From the NCBI GenBank assembly GCA_035944135.1, contig DASZBM010000007.1, positions 1 to 64,000 on the forward strand: a DNA stretch of 64,000 nt. Reading direction: 5' to 3'. The notes under the pieces were generated by a model. It was not told the origin of the DNA. It did not search any database and saw nothing but the letters and a program-made list of their open reading frames with translations. The stretch comes from Acidobacteriaceae bacterium. GTDB lineage: Bacteria; Acidobacteriota; Terriglobia; Terriglobales; Acidobacteriaceae. Below, piece after piece: positions 15,670-24,651 of the stretch. The first letter of the stretch is position 1, and every line of letters begins with the position of its first letter. A program made the position numbers and the translations under genes.

Positions 15670-18219
15670 CTACTGCCGAAGCTCGACGATGGTCGCACCC
15701 TGGCCGCCTTCGTTGTAGGGCGGCTCGGTGACGGAGATGACGTGCGGATGCTTACGCAGGAGATCACGCAGCGTGCGGCGCAGCACGCCCATGCCGACGC
15801 CGTGAACCACGCGGATGCGCGGAAGGCCCGCGAGGAAGGCGCGCTCGACGAAGCGTTCGACTTCGGCCTCTGCCTCGTCGGCGGTGCGGCCGATGACGTT
15901 GATCTCGGAGCTGACCAGCTCGTCGTCGTGTGATGTGGAGATGGTGATGCCGCTGCGGCGGCGGAGGGTCTCGGCGGGTGGCTCGTGGACGGGTGTGATC
16001 TCGGCGATGTCGGTGTGAGGGACGCGGGTCTTGATGGCGCCGAAGCTTACTTCGAGCGAGTTGGCGTCGATCACGCGGACGACGCGGCCTTCCCGGTTGA
16101 GTGACTTGAGGCGGACGAGGTCGCCGACCTTCGGTAATCCAGGTGAAGCAGATCCCTTCGTTCCGCTGCGCGATGACAAAGAAGAGTCGCCGGAGCTGGA
16201 GTCGTGAATCTGGTGTTGCGCGACGGTGGTCTGGAACTGCTCAGAGAATTCACGGCGCAGGCGCGCGATGCGCAGCGCGGAGTCGCGGGCTATCTTCTGC
16301 GCGATCTTTTTATCGTCAATGTCTTTGACGGTGTCGCGGAGCTGCGATTCGAAGTCGCGAATGAGGGCTTCGAGCTTGCGGGCTAGTTCTCTGGTTGTTG
16401 CCTGCTGCTCGGCGCGGCCCTCTTGTTGAAGGCGCTGGCGTTCAGCGTTGAGCTTGCGCTCGGTGGCAGCAAGGTCGGCGCGCTCTGCGGTTGCGGCGCT
16501 CAGTTGTGCATGCAGCTCGTCGAGGAAGCGGCTGATGTCCGCCTGCTGCGTGGTGAGCTGCGAGCGGGCGTTGGTGACTATGGCTGGGTCAAGCCCGAGG
16601 CGCGAGGCGATGTTGATCCCGGCGGACGCGCCGGGTACGCCGAGGCGCAGCTCGTAGGTCGGGGTGAGTGTGGATTCGTCGAAGCCAACGGCCGCGTTGA
16701 GCACGCCGGTATGCCGCGCGGCGTAAACCTTGAGCGCGGTGAGGTGCGTGGTGATGATGCTGAGCACGTGGTGCTCGAGGAAGTGCTGTGCAACTGCGAC
16801 GGCGAGCGCGGCGCCCTCGTCGGGGTCGGTGGCGGAGCCGAGCTCGTCGATGAGGACGAGGGAGCGGTCGTCAGCGCGTTCGACGATGCGGTCGATGTTG
16901 CGGATGTGCGCGGAGAAGGTGGAGAGGTTCTGCTCGATCGACTGCGCATCGCCGATGTCGGTAAAGATGCCGGTGAAGATGGGCAGGCGCGCGCTTGTGG
17001 CGGGCACGGGAACGCCGGCCTGCGCCATTACGGCGACGAGGCCAACGGTTTTCAGCGCGACGGATTTGCCGCCGGTGTTAGGACCGCTGATGATCATCTG
17101 GCGCTGGCCGGTCGGGAGTGCGACGGTCATCGGGACGATGCGGCCGGCTTGAGCGCGGAGACGAAGATCGAGCAGAGGATGGCGTGCGGCGACGACCTCG
17201 AGTTCGGTTTCGGTTCTTTGCGGTTCTTCGGGCTCCGGCGCATTCGCATCAGGTGCGTTGATGAAGACGGGCCGGACGCACTCGAGCTGCTGCGCGAACG
17301 TAGCGATGGATTGGTGTGCGTCGAGCTCCGACAAAATCTCTGCGCCGAGCGTGAGCGGTGTGGCGTGCAGTGCGACGGCGCGGGTCATCGCGACGAGGAT
17401 GCGGTGGATCTCGGCTTGCTCATCATCAAGCAGGCGCGCGAGCTCGTTGTTCTGCTCGACGGTCTCCATGGGCTCGAGGTAGACGGTCTGGCCGCTGGAG
17501 CTGGAGCCGTGCAGGATGCCGCGGAGCTTGCGCTTGAACTCGGCTTTGACGGGGATGACGAAGCGTTCGCCGCGCACCGTGATGAGGTCGCTCTGCGTGC
17601 CGCCGCCTTCGCTGAGCTGGGCCAAAGCTTTGCGCAGGCTTTCTTCGATGATGCGGTGCTGGCGGGCAAGCGAACGGCGAATGCGCGCGAGCTCGGGCGA
17701 GGCGTCGTCGGCGAGCGATCCGTCGGGCTCGATCTTGCCGCGGAGCGCGCGGAGGAGGTTGCCGAGATCGTGCTCGAGCAACGGAGAGGAAAGCGATTCG
17801 ACGGCCGGCCAGTGGCCCTTGAGGTTGCCGGGCGGTGTAAGGACGAGGAGGCGCCAGGCGTCAACGCGCTCGGCGTGCGCGAGAATCGAGAGCAGCTCTG
17901 CGGGTTCGAGCGCAGAGCCCTCGATGCGTGCCTGGTCGAGCAGCGGTGCGGGGTCGAGCAGGCCGCGGAAGTTAAAGGTTCCACCCACAGCGACGAGCTG
18001 GCGCATCTCCGCGGTGCGCTGCTGCTGCTGGCCGATCCAGGCCGGGTCGGCGGACGGTTCGAGCGTGAGGACCCGAGCGCGGCCAAGCTCGGATCGTGCA
18101 GCGGCGGCGAGACCTTCGCGCAGCCGCTCCCACTCGAGCGCCGCGCCTCCGCGTTCGCTGAGGCGGCCAGGGAAGTTCAGGGCCTCTTCGCTCTGATCTG
18201 GGCTGGATGTCACAGTCAC
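15670..18219 (-). CDS. mutS2: MutS2 family ATPase with Smr nuclease domain
   Basis: About 849 residues. The order is MutS-type core/lever helices, ATPase with Walker A GPNTGGKS (379-386), Walker B LVLIDELGSATDP, a coiled coil after it, a KOW-like strand (GDLVRLKSLNREGRVV) and a C-terminal Smr domain (EINVIGRTADEAEAEV, VHGVGMGVLRRTL). MutS2 lacks the mismatch-binding domain of MutS; it suppresses homologous recombination and, in Bacillus, splits collided ribosomes. The open frame runs to 18492, but the extra 91 residues are not family-like. GTG at 18219 (or 18213) follows a GGAG site and gives a normal length. It converges on the beta-helix gene. Confidence 0.9.
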   Translation of the reverse strand: MTVTSSPDQSEEALNFPGRLSERGGAALEWERLREGLAAAARSELGRARVLTLEPSADPAWIGQQQQRTAEMRQLVAVGGTFNFRGLLDPAPLLDQARIEGSALEPAELLSILAHAERVDAWRLLVLTPPGNLKGHWPAVESLSSPLLEHDLGNLLRALRGKIEPDGSLADDASPELARIRRSLARQHRIIEESLRKALAQLSEGGGTQSDLITVRGERFVIPVKAEFKRKLRGILHGSSSSGQTVYLEPMETVEQNNELARLLDDEQAEIHRILVAMTRAVALHATPLTLGAEILSELDAHQSIATFAQQLECVRPVFINAPDANAPEPEEPQRTETELEVVAARHPLLDLRLRAQAGRIVPMTVALPTGQRQMIISGPNTGGKSVALKTVGLVAVMAQAGVPVPATSARLPIFTGIFTDIGDAQSIEQNLSTFSAHIRNIDRIVERADDRSLVLIDELGSATDPDEGAALAVAVAQHFLEHHVLSIITTHLTALKVYAARHTGVLNAAVGFDESTLTPTYELRLGVPGASAGINIASRLGLDPAIVTNARSQLTTQQADISRFLDELHAQLSAATAERADLAATERKLNAERQRLQQEGRAEQQATTRELARKLEALIRDFESQLRDTVKDIDDKKIAQKIARDSALRIARLRREFSEQFQTTVAQHQIHDSSSGDSSLSSRSGTKGSASPGLPKVGDLVRLKSLNREGRVVRVIDANSLEVSFGAIKTRVPHTDIAEITPVHEPPAETLRRRSGITISTSHDDELVSSEINVIGRTADEAEAEVERFVERAFLAGLPRIRVVHGVGMGVLRRTLRDLLRKHPHVISVTEPPYNEGGQGATIVELRQ

Positions 18220-18355
18220 AGCTCCATTAGAGCCGATTCCGGGTGCGGCAGGCTCGGGTGCTGTAGCCAATTTGCGCGTCGCATACCCGTGTTGAGGAAC
18301 CGCCTGATGCTCTGAATGCTTTCTAAGGGCGGCCCCGAGCCGTCTCATTGGTAAG

Positions 18356-19417
18356 ATGTGGAGTGTGACGATTCCCGCCCGGCTCGTCCCGCTGGGTCGC
18401 GCGTTGGCGATCACGGGACTGACCCTTCTCCTTGCACCCACTGGCCGTTTACAGGCCCAGGCTGCGGCTCCCGCGCCGTCTTCGTCCTCCACGAATCAGG
18501 TCTCTCAGCCGGCCGCTCAGAGTGCGCAGCCGAACGCGGCGCAGCAGCCCGGGCTGATTACACGCGACGAGCCGCCAGCCTATAACCTGCAGCTGTTCTC
18601 GCGCGAGGTCGACCTTATTTTCACGGTTACGGACCACAAAGGGCACTTCGTCACAGGCTTGCAGCAGCAGGACTTCGGCCTGCTGGACGACGGACGTCCG
18701 CCATCACGCGTCGTGACCTTTAAACAGCAGACGAACCTTCCGTTGCGGGTCGGCATCATGCTGGATACGTCGACGTCAATCCGGCAACGGTTCATCTTCG
18801 AGCAGCAGGCAGCGACCGACTTTCTGCTGCAGGTGCTACGGCCTGAGGACCGCGCGTTTGTCGAGGGATTCGATGTGCAGACCGAGCTGACACAGGACTT
18901 TACGAACCGCGTGGACCTGCTGGACACGGGCATTCGCAAGCTGCGGCCCGGCGGCGGAACGGCGCTGTTCGATTCGCTTTACAAGACCTGCCGCGACCAG
19001 ATGCTGACGCTGCAGCAGAACAACGCCGTGCGCAAGGCGATTGTGCTTGTCTCGGACGGCGACGATGATTACAGCCGCGCGTATGAGTCCGACGCGATCA
19101 AGATGTGCCAGCGCGCGGAGACCATCGTATACACGATCAGCACGAACTACGGGCCCAGCAAGGACAAGGGCGACGACGTGCTGAAGGCAATTGCAGACGC
19201 CACGGGCGGACAGGCGTTCTTCCCGGATTCGGTCGAGCAGGTGGCAGCCGGCTTCCACAATATCGAAGAGGCGCTGCGCAGCCAGTACTCGCTTGTGTAT
19301 GTGCCGGCTGACTTTAAGCAGGATGGCAGCTTCCGGACGATTTATCTGCAGTCTCTGGACGCACGATATAACGTTCGCGCTAAAAAGGGGTACTTTGCCC
19401 CGAACGCGCCGCAGTAA
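18356..19417 (+). CDS. Exported von Willebrand A protein, acidobacterial type
   Basis: A 353-aa protein: signal peptide to about residue 35, a Gln/Ala/Pro-rich linker, an Ig-like strand region (FSREVDLIFTVTDHKGHFV, LLDDGRPPSRVVTF) and a VWA domain with MIDAS motif DTSTS and a later TALFDSL and SDGDDDYSR. This architecture is that of the acidobacterial VWFA-related family (TIGR03436), multi-copy in these genomes and of unknown role. VWA domains bind protein partners through a divalent metal. It is divergent from mutS2, sharing a short promoter region. Confidence 0.9.
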   Translation: MWSVTIPARLVPLGRALAITGLTLLLAPTGRLQAQAAAPAPSSSSTNQVSQPAAQSAQPNAAQQPGLITRDEPPAYNLQLFSREVDLIFTVTDHKGHFVTGLQQQDFGLLDDGRPPSRVVTFKQQTNLPLRVGIMLDTSTSIRQRFIFEQQAATDFLLQVLRPEDRAFVEGFDVQTELTQDFTNRVDLLDTGIRKLRPGGGTALFDSLYKTCRDQMLTLQQNNAVRKAIVLVSDGDDDYSRAYESDAIKMCQRAETIVYTISTNYGPSKDKGDDVLKAIADATGGQAFFPDSVEQVAAGFHNIEEALRSQYSLVYVPADFKQDGSFRTIYLQSLDARYNVRAKKGYFAPNAPQ

Positions 19418-19503
19418 TCGGCGGCTCCGCTACGCCGTAATTCGAGATCATTTGGGAGAACTTTCGCCCGCAAATCGCGTCTGAAATAGCAGTGAGGACG
19501 ACG

Positions 19504-20064
19504 ATGAAGCTGCGTCTGTTTGTGCTGGCTGCTGGTTGTGTTGCTCTGCTCACCGGAGCAGGTTCCCTTCAGGCCCAGGATTATTACGATCCGCCGGCGG
19601 CGGCCCAGGCGATGGGCGAGCTCTCGTCGCAAAGGGCTGCTGCGACAACCATTACGTTTGACCGCGAGATGCTGGACGCCATGCTTGGCAGCGGTGTAAC
19701 CGCCGGTTTCAACGGCGTGAGCTTTGAGCACTATCAATATCCTGAGCCTGTCTTCTACATTCCAGAGGAGATGCACGCTCTGGAGCAGGCGTATCACGCG
19801 GCTGGGTGGAAGCATCTCGTCGATGCAAACGTGGGTCCGCGTGAGTCGGCCTCGCCCACGAAGCCGATTGCCGACATCTGGTTTCATTTTGCGGGCGGCG
19901 ATATCGATCATGTCACCGTGCTGGTTCGCGGCCGCAAGGAGATGAACGTAGTGCGGGTTTCAGGGCTGCTGCGGCCGATGGACCTGGTGCATCTCAGCGG
20001 GCATCTTGGGATTCCGAAAGTCGATCCGAATGCCGTGATGGTGCCGGCCCCTCCGGGGCGGTAA
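19504..20064 (+). CDS. Exported protein of unknown function
   Basis: About 186 residues with signal peptide MKLRLFVLAAGCVALLTGAG. The mature domain has VTAGFNGVSFEHYQYPEP, PIADIWFHFAGGDIDHVTVL and VRVSGLLRPMDLVHLSGH; the last pattern (hydrophobic strand, 'SG-hhxxxDhhxhsxx') recalls DUF4252-type small proteins but I am not certain. ATG at 19504 is preferred to the GTG at 19492 because a GAGG site lies in the right place. It follows the VWA gene by 86 bases on the same strand and might be co-transcribed. Confidence 0.7.
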   Translation: MKLRLFVLAAGCVALLTGAGSLQAQDYYDPPAAAQAMGELSSQRAAATTITFDREMLDAMLGSGVTAGFNGVSFEHYQYPEPVFYIPEEMHALEQAYHAAGWKHLVDANVGPRESASPTKPIADIWFHFAGGDIDHVTVLVRGRKEMNVVRVSGLLRPMDLVHLSGHLGIPKVDPNAVMVPAPPGR

Positions 20065-20192
20065 GGATCCGCTACGGCTTGACGAGACGGAACTGCGCTG
20101 CGCCGGGACAGCAGTACGTTGAGGCCTCCGTTGCGTGTCGGAACGTTTGACCCTGCGATACGGAGCCGAATAGTCGCACGTACAATCCTTCA

Positions 20193-21341
20193 ATGCAAAT
20201 GAGCAAAATTGTGGAGGCAGTTGGCGACGCTGAGTCACGTTTGCGGGCAAGGCTGCGAGAGCTCGTAGAGATCGAGTCTCCGAGCGACGATCGCGAGGCC
20301 GTGAACCGCGCAGCGGACTGCGTTGTGGGCTGGGCGTGTGAGCTGGGCGCGCAGGTCAAGCGTCATGATGGCGGGAGCTTTGGCGATGTCGTCGAGCTGC
20401 GATTCGGCACCGAGCTGCGCGGTAAGCCGGTGCTGCTGCTGGGTCACCTGGACACGGTGTATTCGATGGGAACACTGGCAACCATGCCTTGGCGCGAAGA
20501 AGACGCTGAAGATGGCGTGCGGCTGCGCGGGCCCGGCGTGGTCGACATGAAGGCCGGCGTGGTGATCGCACTGGAGGCGATTGCCGCGCTGCGCGAACTG
20601 AATGCCCTGAACCGGCCGGTGACGCTGTTGCTGAACCCGGATGAAGAGGTTGGCAGCGAGGTCTCGCGGCCGCACACCGAGCGACTCGCGCGCGAGTCGG
20701 CAGCGGTATTTGTGCTGGAGCCTGCGCAGGGTCTCGCCTATAAGACGGCGCGCAAAGGGGTCGGCCACTTTGAGCTGACGGTGCAGGGCGTGGCGGCGCA
20801 TGCGGGTGTCGATTTTGCGAGCGGCCACTCGGCGGTGCTGGAGATGGCGCGGCTTGTCGAGCAGGTCTCTGGCTGGACCGACGCGAGCAAGGGGCGCACG
20901 GTGAATGTCGGTGTGATCGCGGGTGGAACGCGGTCGAATGTCGTCGCCGCGCAGTGCAGGGCTGAGGTAGATGCGCGTGTTGTCACGATGGAGGATGCGG
21001 CGCGCGTGGAAGAGATGTTCCGCGGGCTGCGCACGCGTGACGCCGCGTGCACGCTGCGCGTCGAAGGCGGAATCAACCGGCCACCGATGGAGCGCAGCGC
21101 GGGAACGGTCGCGTTATTTCAACGAGCACAGGCATTGGCTGCTGAAATCGGGCTCGATCTGCAGGAGGCTGCGACGGGAGGCGGATCAGACGGCAACTTC
21201 ACGGCCGCGATCGGCGTACCGACTCTCGACGGCATGGGCGCGGTGGGAGGCGGCGCGCACTCGCCGGGCGAATTCGTTGTCGCGGGACATCTCATTGAGC
21301 GCACCGCGATGCTCGCCGGGATGATCCAGGCGGAGCTTTAG
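20193..21341 (+). CDS. M20 family metallopeptidase, carboxypeptidase G2-like
   Basis: A 382-aa cytoplasmic hydrolase. Zinc-site motifs of M20 are all present: GHLDTVY, GPGVVDMKAG, NPDEEVGS and GGGSDGNF, with the dimerisation domain between (KGVGHFELTVQGVAAHAG). Enzymes of this kind remove C-terminal Glu or split small amides; no signal peptide is present, so it acts inside the cell. Substrate is uncertain. An alternative start lies two codons on (MSKIV). The stop overlaps the convergent maf stop by four bases. Confidence 0.9.
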   Translation: MQMSKIVEAVGDAESRLRARLRELVEIESPSDDREAVNRAADCVVGWACELGAQVKRHDGGSFGDVVELRFGTELRGKPVLLLGHLDTVYSMGTLATMPWREEDAEDGVRLRGPGVVDMKAGVVIALEAIAALRELNALNRPVTLLLNPDEEVGSEVSRPHTERLARESAAVFVLEPAQGLAYKTARKGVGHFELTVQGVAAHAGVDFASGHSAVLEMARLVEQVSGWTDASKGRTVNVGVIAGGTRSNVVAAQCRAEVDARVVTMEDAARVEEMFRGLRTRDAACTLRVEGGINRPPMERSAGTVALFQRAQALAAEIGLDLQEAATGGGSDGNFTAAIGVPTLDGMGAVGGGAHSPGEFVVAGHLIERTAMLAGMIQAEL

Positions 21342-21907
21342 CCCGGGTTGTAACCGAGTTCGCGTAACAGCCGCACCGTTGCCGCGAGCGGCAATCCAAC
21401 AACGTTGAAATAATCGCCTTCGATGCGCGGAATCCAGCGCGCGGCGTAGCCCTGGATGCCGTATGCTCCGGCCTTGTCGTAGGGTTCTGCGGTTGCAAGA
21501 TAGTGCTCGAGGCCCGCTTCGTCAATCTCGCTGAACGTTACAGATGTTGTTTCGAGATGAGTGCGGCTGCCGCTCGGTGAGAGCAGCGCGATCCCAGTAT
21601 GCACGTGGTGCGTGCGCCCGGAGAGAGCGCGCAGCATGCGCTTCGCATCGGCGCGATCCATGGGCTTTTCGAGCGCATGCCCGTCGATCTCGACCGTGGT
21701 GTCAGCGCCGATAACGACAGCGTCAGGATGCAGCGAATAAACGGCCTGCGCCTTCTCGATAGCCAGCCGCTGGACATAAGCTGTGGGACTTTCGTTCGCA
21801 CGACGTGACTCATCGATGTGCGCAGGAAGGACTTCGAATTCGATGCCGGCCTGCGCAAGCAGCTCGCGACGGCGCGGCGAAGCGGAGGCGAGAATGAGTC
21901 GCGGCAT
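21338..21907 (-). CDS. maf: Maf family nucleotide pyrophosphatase
   Basis: A 189-aa protein with the complete Maf signature: LILASASPRRRELLAQAG at the start, the acidic stretch around HIDESRRANE, GADTTVEIDG and LEKPMDRADAKRML. Maf proteins hydrolyse non-canonical or excess nucleoside triphosphates (dTTP/UTP or methylated nucleotides) and are linked with septum inhibition. The start codon follows directly after the stop of the mutarotase gene upstream on the same strand, so the two form an operon. The 3' end overlaps the M20 gene. Confidence 0.93.
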   Translation of the reverse strand: MPRLILASASPRRRELLAQAGIEFEVLPAHIDESRRANESPTAYVQRLAIEKAQAVYSLHPDAVVIGADTTVEIDGHALEKPMDRADAKRMLRALSGRTHHVHTGIALLSPSGSRTHLETTSVTFSEIDEAGLEHYLATAEPYDKAGAYGIQGYAARWIPRIEGDYFNVVGLPLAATVRLLRELGYNPG

Positions 21908-22834
21908 CTAGCTCAGCGCCTCAAGCGAGATCGTCGTCTCCAGCACATGTGCAGCGTGCGGCTGCAGCTGCAGAGAGTTATCCGCCGCATTCGCCGACTC
22001 GACACAGAGCATCTGACGCCAGCCCTCATCTGACATATCGGCGAGGCAGTGATCCGCCCACGGGTTCCAAATGACTGTCGTGTCCGAGTTCGCCTTCGCC
22101 ACCGTAATCCGTCGATGGAGCACCGGATCGTCAACGACAACGGGAGATGTCGTGTTGAAGTACGGGCGATCGGTCGGGCCTGTGAACGTGAGCACCGGTT
22201 CGGTTTGCGTCTTGCGCACAAAGTTGTCGGTCTTGTCGATGTACTCCGTCTCGAAGAGCCCATGGACACGCACCTGCTCGACGTCACCGACGTGCAGATA
22301 GGTGTGCAGCGCTTCCTCGACGCGCATCGGCTTCTCGCCGTCATTCGCGATGGAGAGCCGCAGGCGAAGCTCGCGCCCGAACGTGATCTGATATGCGAGC
22401 AGAAAATGCTCGAAGCCGAGTGCGCGGCTGGTCTCGCTCGGCCCGAGCGCAAGCGAGAGATGCAGTTCCTCAGCCGCGTACGCGCCGAAGTCGAGCTTCC
22501 ACGCCTGCGTACGTGCGAAGCCGTGACTGGGACCGTCCGTGCGCGGAGCCTGTCCCTCTAAGGCGGGCGATGCGGTGCGCGAACCGAACCATGGGAAGAT
22601 GATCGGGATTCCGCCGCGGATCGCCTTGCCTGGCGCGAAGTCCGATTTCTCCGAAAGAAAAAGCACCGGCCGTTGACCTGCAGGCTGCCAGGCAGAAACG
22701 TGCGCCCCCTGCAGGTAGAGCTCGCCGCTGCACGCCGGCGTGTTGATGCTCGCACGGACCAGTCCGTTTTCTTCGCTGAATTCGAGCACGCCTGGGATGG
22801 CGAACGCTGCTGTGAGCTGATCAATTGTCTGCAT
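21908..22834 (-). CDS. D-hexose-6-phosphate mutarotase (aldose epimerase family)
   Basis: About 308 residues of the YeaD-like branch of aldose 1-epimerases: ELYLQGAHVSAWQP, RGGIPIIFPWFG (typical substrate-loop text), DGPSHGFARTQAW with the catalytic His, EALHTYLHVGDV with a second His and a C-terminal CVESANA. It equilibrates anomers of hexose 6-phosphates in the cytosol. ATG at 22834 (MQTIDQ) and 22852 (MRPATF) are both possible. It is the first gene of a two-gene operon with maf. Confidence 0.88.
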   Translation of the reverse strand: MQTIDQLTAAFAIPGVLEFSEENGLVRASINTPACSGELYLQGAHVSAWQPAGQRPVLFLSEKSDFAPGKAIRGGIPIIFPWFGSRTASPALEGQAPRTDGPSHGFARTQAWKLDFGAYAAEELHLSLALGPSETSRALGFEHFLLAYQITFGRELRLRLSIANDGEKPMRVEEALHTYLHVGDVEQVRVHGLFETEYIDKTDNFVRKTQTEPVLTFTGPTDRPYFNTTSPVVVDDPVLHRRITVAKANSDTTVIWNPWADHCLADMSDEGWRQMLCVESANAADNSLQLQPHAAHVLETTISLEALS

Positions 22835-22899
22835 GAATGTCGCGGGCCGCACGCGGCTCCTGATTGCATCTTAGGTCATCAGCGAGTCTGGGAGTGTGC

Positions 22900-23577
22900 A
22901 TGGTCAAGGCGGTGCTGTGTGATATCGATGGAACCCTGGTGCAAAGCAACTGGCTGCACGCCGAGGCTTGGCAGCGTGCGTTTGCCGAGATGGGCATCAC
23001 GCTCGAGCGCGAGACTGTCCGCCGGCAGATCGGCAAAGGTGGCGACGAGTTGATTCCCGTATTCGTTCCGTGGTGGAAGCGCGAGGCTGTCGAGGAGCCG
23101 CTGAAGTCGTTTCGCGCATGGCTGTTCAGGCAGGACTACATGCAGCAGGTACAACCGCTGCCCAGGGTGCGCGAGTTCGCGGAAGAGCTGAAGCGGCGTG
23201 GCATCCGGTTCGCGCTCGCCAGCTCCGCCAACAAGAACGACCTCGAAGACTACAAGCGCATCGCGCACATCGAGGACCTGGTGGACGAGGCTACCTCTGC
23301 CGATGATGTGGATCGCGCGAAGCCTCACCCGGATGTGTTTTCCGCGACGCTCAAGCGTCTCGGCCTCAAGGCGAAGGAGTGCATCGCGGTGGGCGATACG
23401 CCCTACGACGCGGAGTCCGCGGGCAAAGCGGGCCTGCGCACCATCGGCGTCGAGACTGGCGGATGGACGCACGACGAGCTGATGGATGCCGGATGTGTGG
23501 AGGTCTACGCCAGCGTGGCGGAGCTGCTGGATCGCATCGACGAGAGCGCTATCATCCGCGAAGGGCTTCGTGCCTAA
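22900..23577 (+). CDS. HAD family phosphatase
   Basis: A 225-aa haloacid-dehalogenase phosphatase. Motif I is CDIDGTLVQSN (D8 nucleophile, D10), motif II is LASSANK, and motif III/IV is AKPHP then AVGDTPYDAESAGKAG. A helical cap lies between I and II (LERETVRRQIGKGGDELIP). This pattern is typical of phosphoglycolate phosphatase or beta-phosphoglucomutase relatives; the substrate is not clear. The ATG at 22900 opens directly before the first strand. It is divergent from the mutarotase gene and overlaps the nth-like stop by four bases. Confidence 0.88.
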   Translation: MVKAVLCDIDGTLVQSNWLHAEAWQRAFAEMGITLERETVRRQIGKGGDELIPVFVPWWKREAVEEPLKSFRAWLFRQDYMQQVQPLPRVREFAEELKRRGIRFALASSANKNDLEDYKRIAHIEDLVDEATSADDVDRAKPHPDVFSATLKRLGLKAKECIAVGDTPYDAESAGKAGLRTIGVETGGWTHDELMDAGCVEVYASVAELLDRIDESAIIREGLRA

Positions 23578-24362
23578 GGCTGCGGCGTCAAGTGAAGCTC
23601 GCTCACATTCCGCTGACCGGTCGGGCAGATCTGCAGCAGCGGGCAATCGGCGCAGCGCGGATTGTCGAAGGTACACAGCGTCTGCGCGTGCAACTTTACC
23701 AGCGCATGATGCTGGTCCAGCATCGCCGCGTCCCAGGTCTCCGGCACAAGCCGCATCAAGCGTTCTTCGGTCGTCTCTGCGTCTGCACGTGGCACAACGC
23801 ACAACCGCTGGACAACACGCAGGTGATTGCCATCAATCGACAGCGCACGCCGCCGTAGCGTGGAGAAGTTCACGATGGCCGCCGAGACCTGCGGTCCAAC
23901 GCCTTCGAACTGCTCGAGCCATGCGCGAATCTTGTCGGTGCGGTAGCGATGCAGAAAGTCGAGCGAGAGCGCTCCGGTGCGCGCGGTGATCTGCTCGAGT
24001 GCGGTTTTTAGCCGCAACGCTTTCTGCTCTGGGAACGTAACGATCGCGATCGCGCGCTCGATGTCTGCGACAGCCGCATCTCGTACTGGCTCCCACGAGC
24101 CCGGACCGGCGCCGGGAAAGGCGCGCTCGAGATCGCGCATCACTTGCAGCGATTGCGCGGTCTTTGTGCGCGAGCTCAGCAGCGAATAGATGAACTGCGT
24201 CAGCGGGTCCCACGGCGTGCGCGCCGGCGGCTCACCGTAATGCTTCAGCAGCAGCCGATGGATATGCGGCAGCTTGTCCGCCTGCTCGGGCGTGAGCGGG
24301 CGGCGAGAGGATTCGGCCTCGGCCGGCTTGTCAGGGTCGCGGAAGAGTTCGGGCTCGCTCAC
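23574..24362 (-). CDS. Endonuclease III-like HhH-GPD protein, catalytic Lys replaced
   Basis: A 262-aa DNA glycosylase-fold protein. It has the helix-hairpin-helix FEGVGPQVS (152-160), the conserved Asp in LSIDGNHLRVV (D177) and a full C-terminal Fe-S motif C230-x6-C237-x2-C240-x5-C246. In classic endonuclease III the hairpin reads GVGRKTA and its Lys cleaves the strand; here Gln158 stands in that place. So it may be a monofunctional glycosylase of another specificity (the MutY/MIG side of the family lacks this Lys too) rather than a bifunctional Nth. I therefore give no symbol. It has a roughly 30-residue N-terminal extension and acts in base excision repair. Confidence 0.8.
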   Translation of the reverse strand: MSEPELFRDPDKPAEAESSRRPLTPEQADKLPHIHRLLLKHYGEPPARTPWDPLTQFIYSLLSSRTKTAQSLQVMRDLERAFPGAGPGSWEPVRDAAVADIERAIAIVTFPEQKALRLKTALEQITARTGALSLDFLHRYRTDKIRAWLEQFEGVGPQVSAAIVNFSTLRRRALSIDGNHLRVVQRLCVVPRADAETTEERLMRLVPETWDAAMLDQHHALVKLHAQTLCTFDNPRCADCPLLQICPTGQRNVSELHLTPQP

Positions 24363-24421
24363 TATTGGCTGGGGCGCTCCGGGTAGAACGACGCGGAGAT
24401 GCTACAGCTATTGTGCGCCTC

Positions 24422-24571
24422 TTATGCGTTCTTGAGTTCAGTCACGAGAGAGCCGACCGGATTCACGATGGTCTTCTTCGCAATATCCATGATCGGCGTT
24501 CCGCGCTTGTACATCATGTAGGCGGCTACAGCTCCGGCGATAACGCTGCCCCAGACGATCATTTTGCGCAT
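24422..24571 (-). CDS. Small membrane-anchored protein
   Basis: A 49-aa protein beginning MRKMIVWGSVIAGAVAAYMMY, a single transmembrane helix, followed by a short basic and polar tail. GAGGAGGA stands a few bases before the ATG at 24571, which argues that it is real. I know no function; it may sit in the inner membrane with its tail in the cytoplasm. It lies between the nth-like gene and the divergent acetylesterase gene. Confidence 0.6.
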   Translation of the reverse strand: MRKMIVWGSVIAGAVAAYMMYKRGTPIMDIAKKTIVNPVGSLVTELKNA

Positions 24572-24651
24572 GCATGTCCTCCTCGAATCGAGATGCTTCA
24601 TCGCTGTAGGATGCAAATCAGGCGCGTGTTGTGAGCTGAAAGGCAGAGGAT

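Noticed and set aside
16423-18315. 630-residue open frame opposite mutS2
   Set aside because: Antisense shadow; the mutS2 reading has all family motifs and this one has none.
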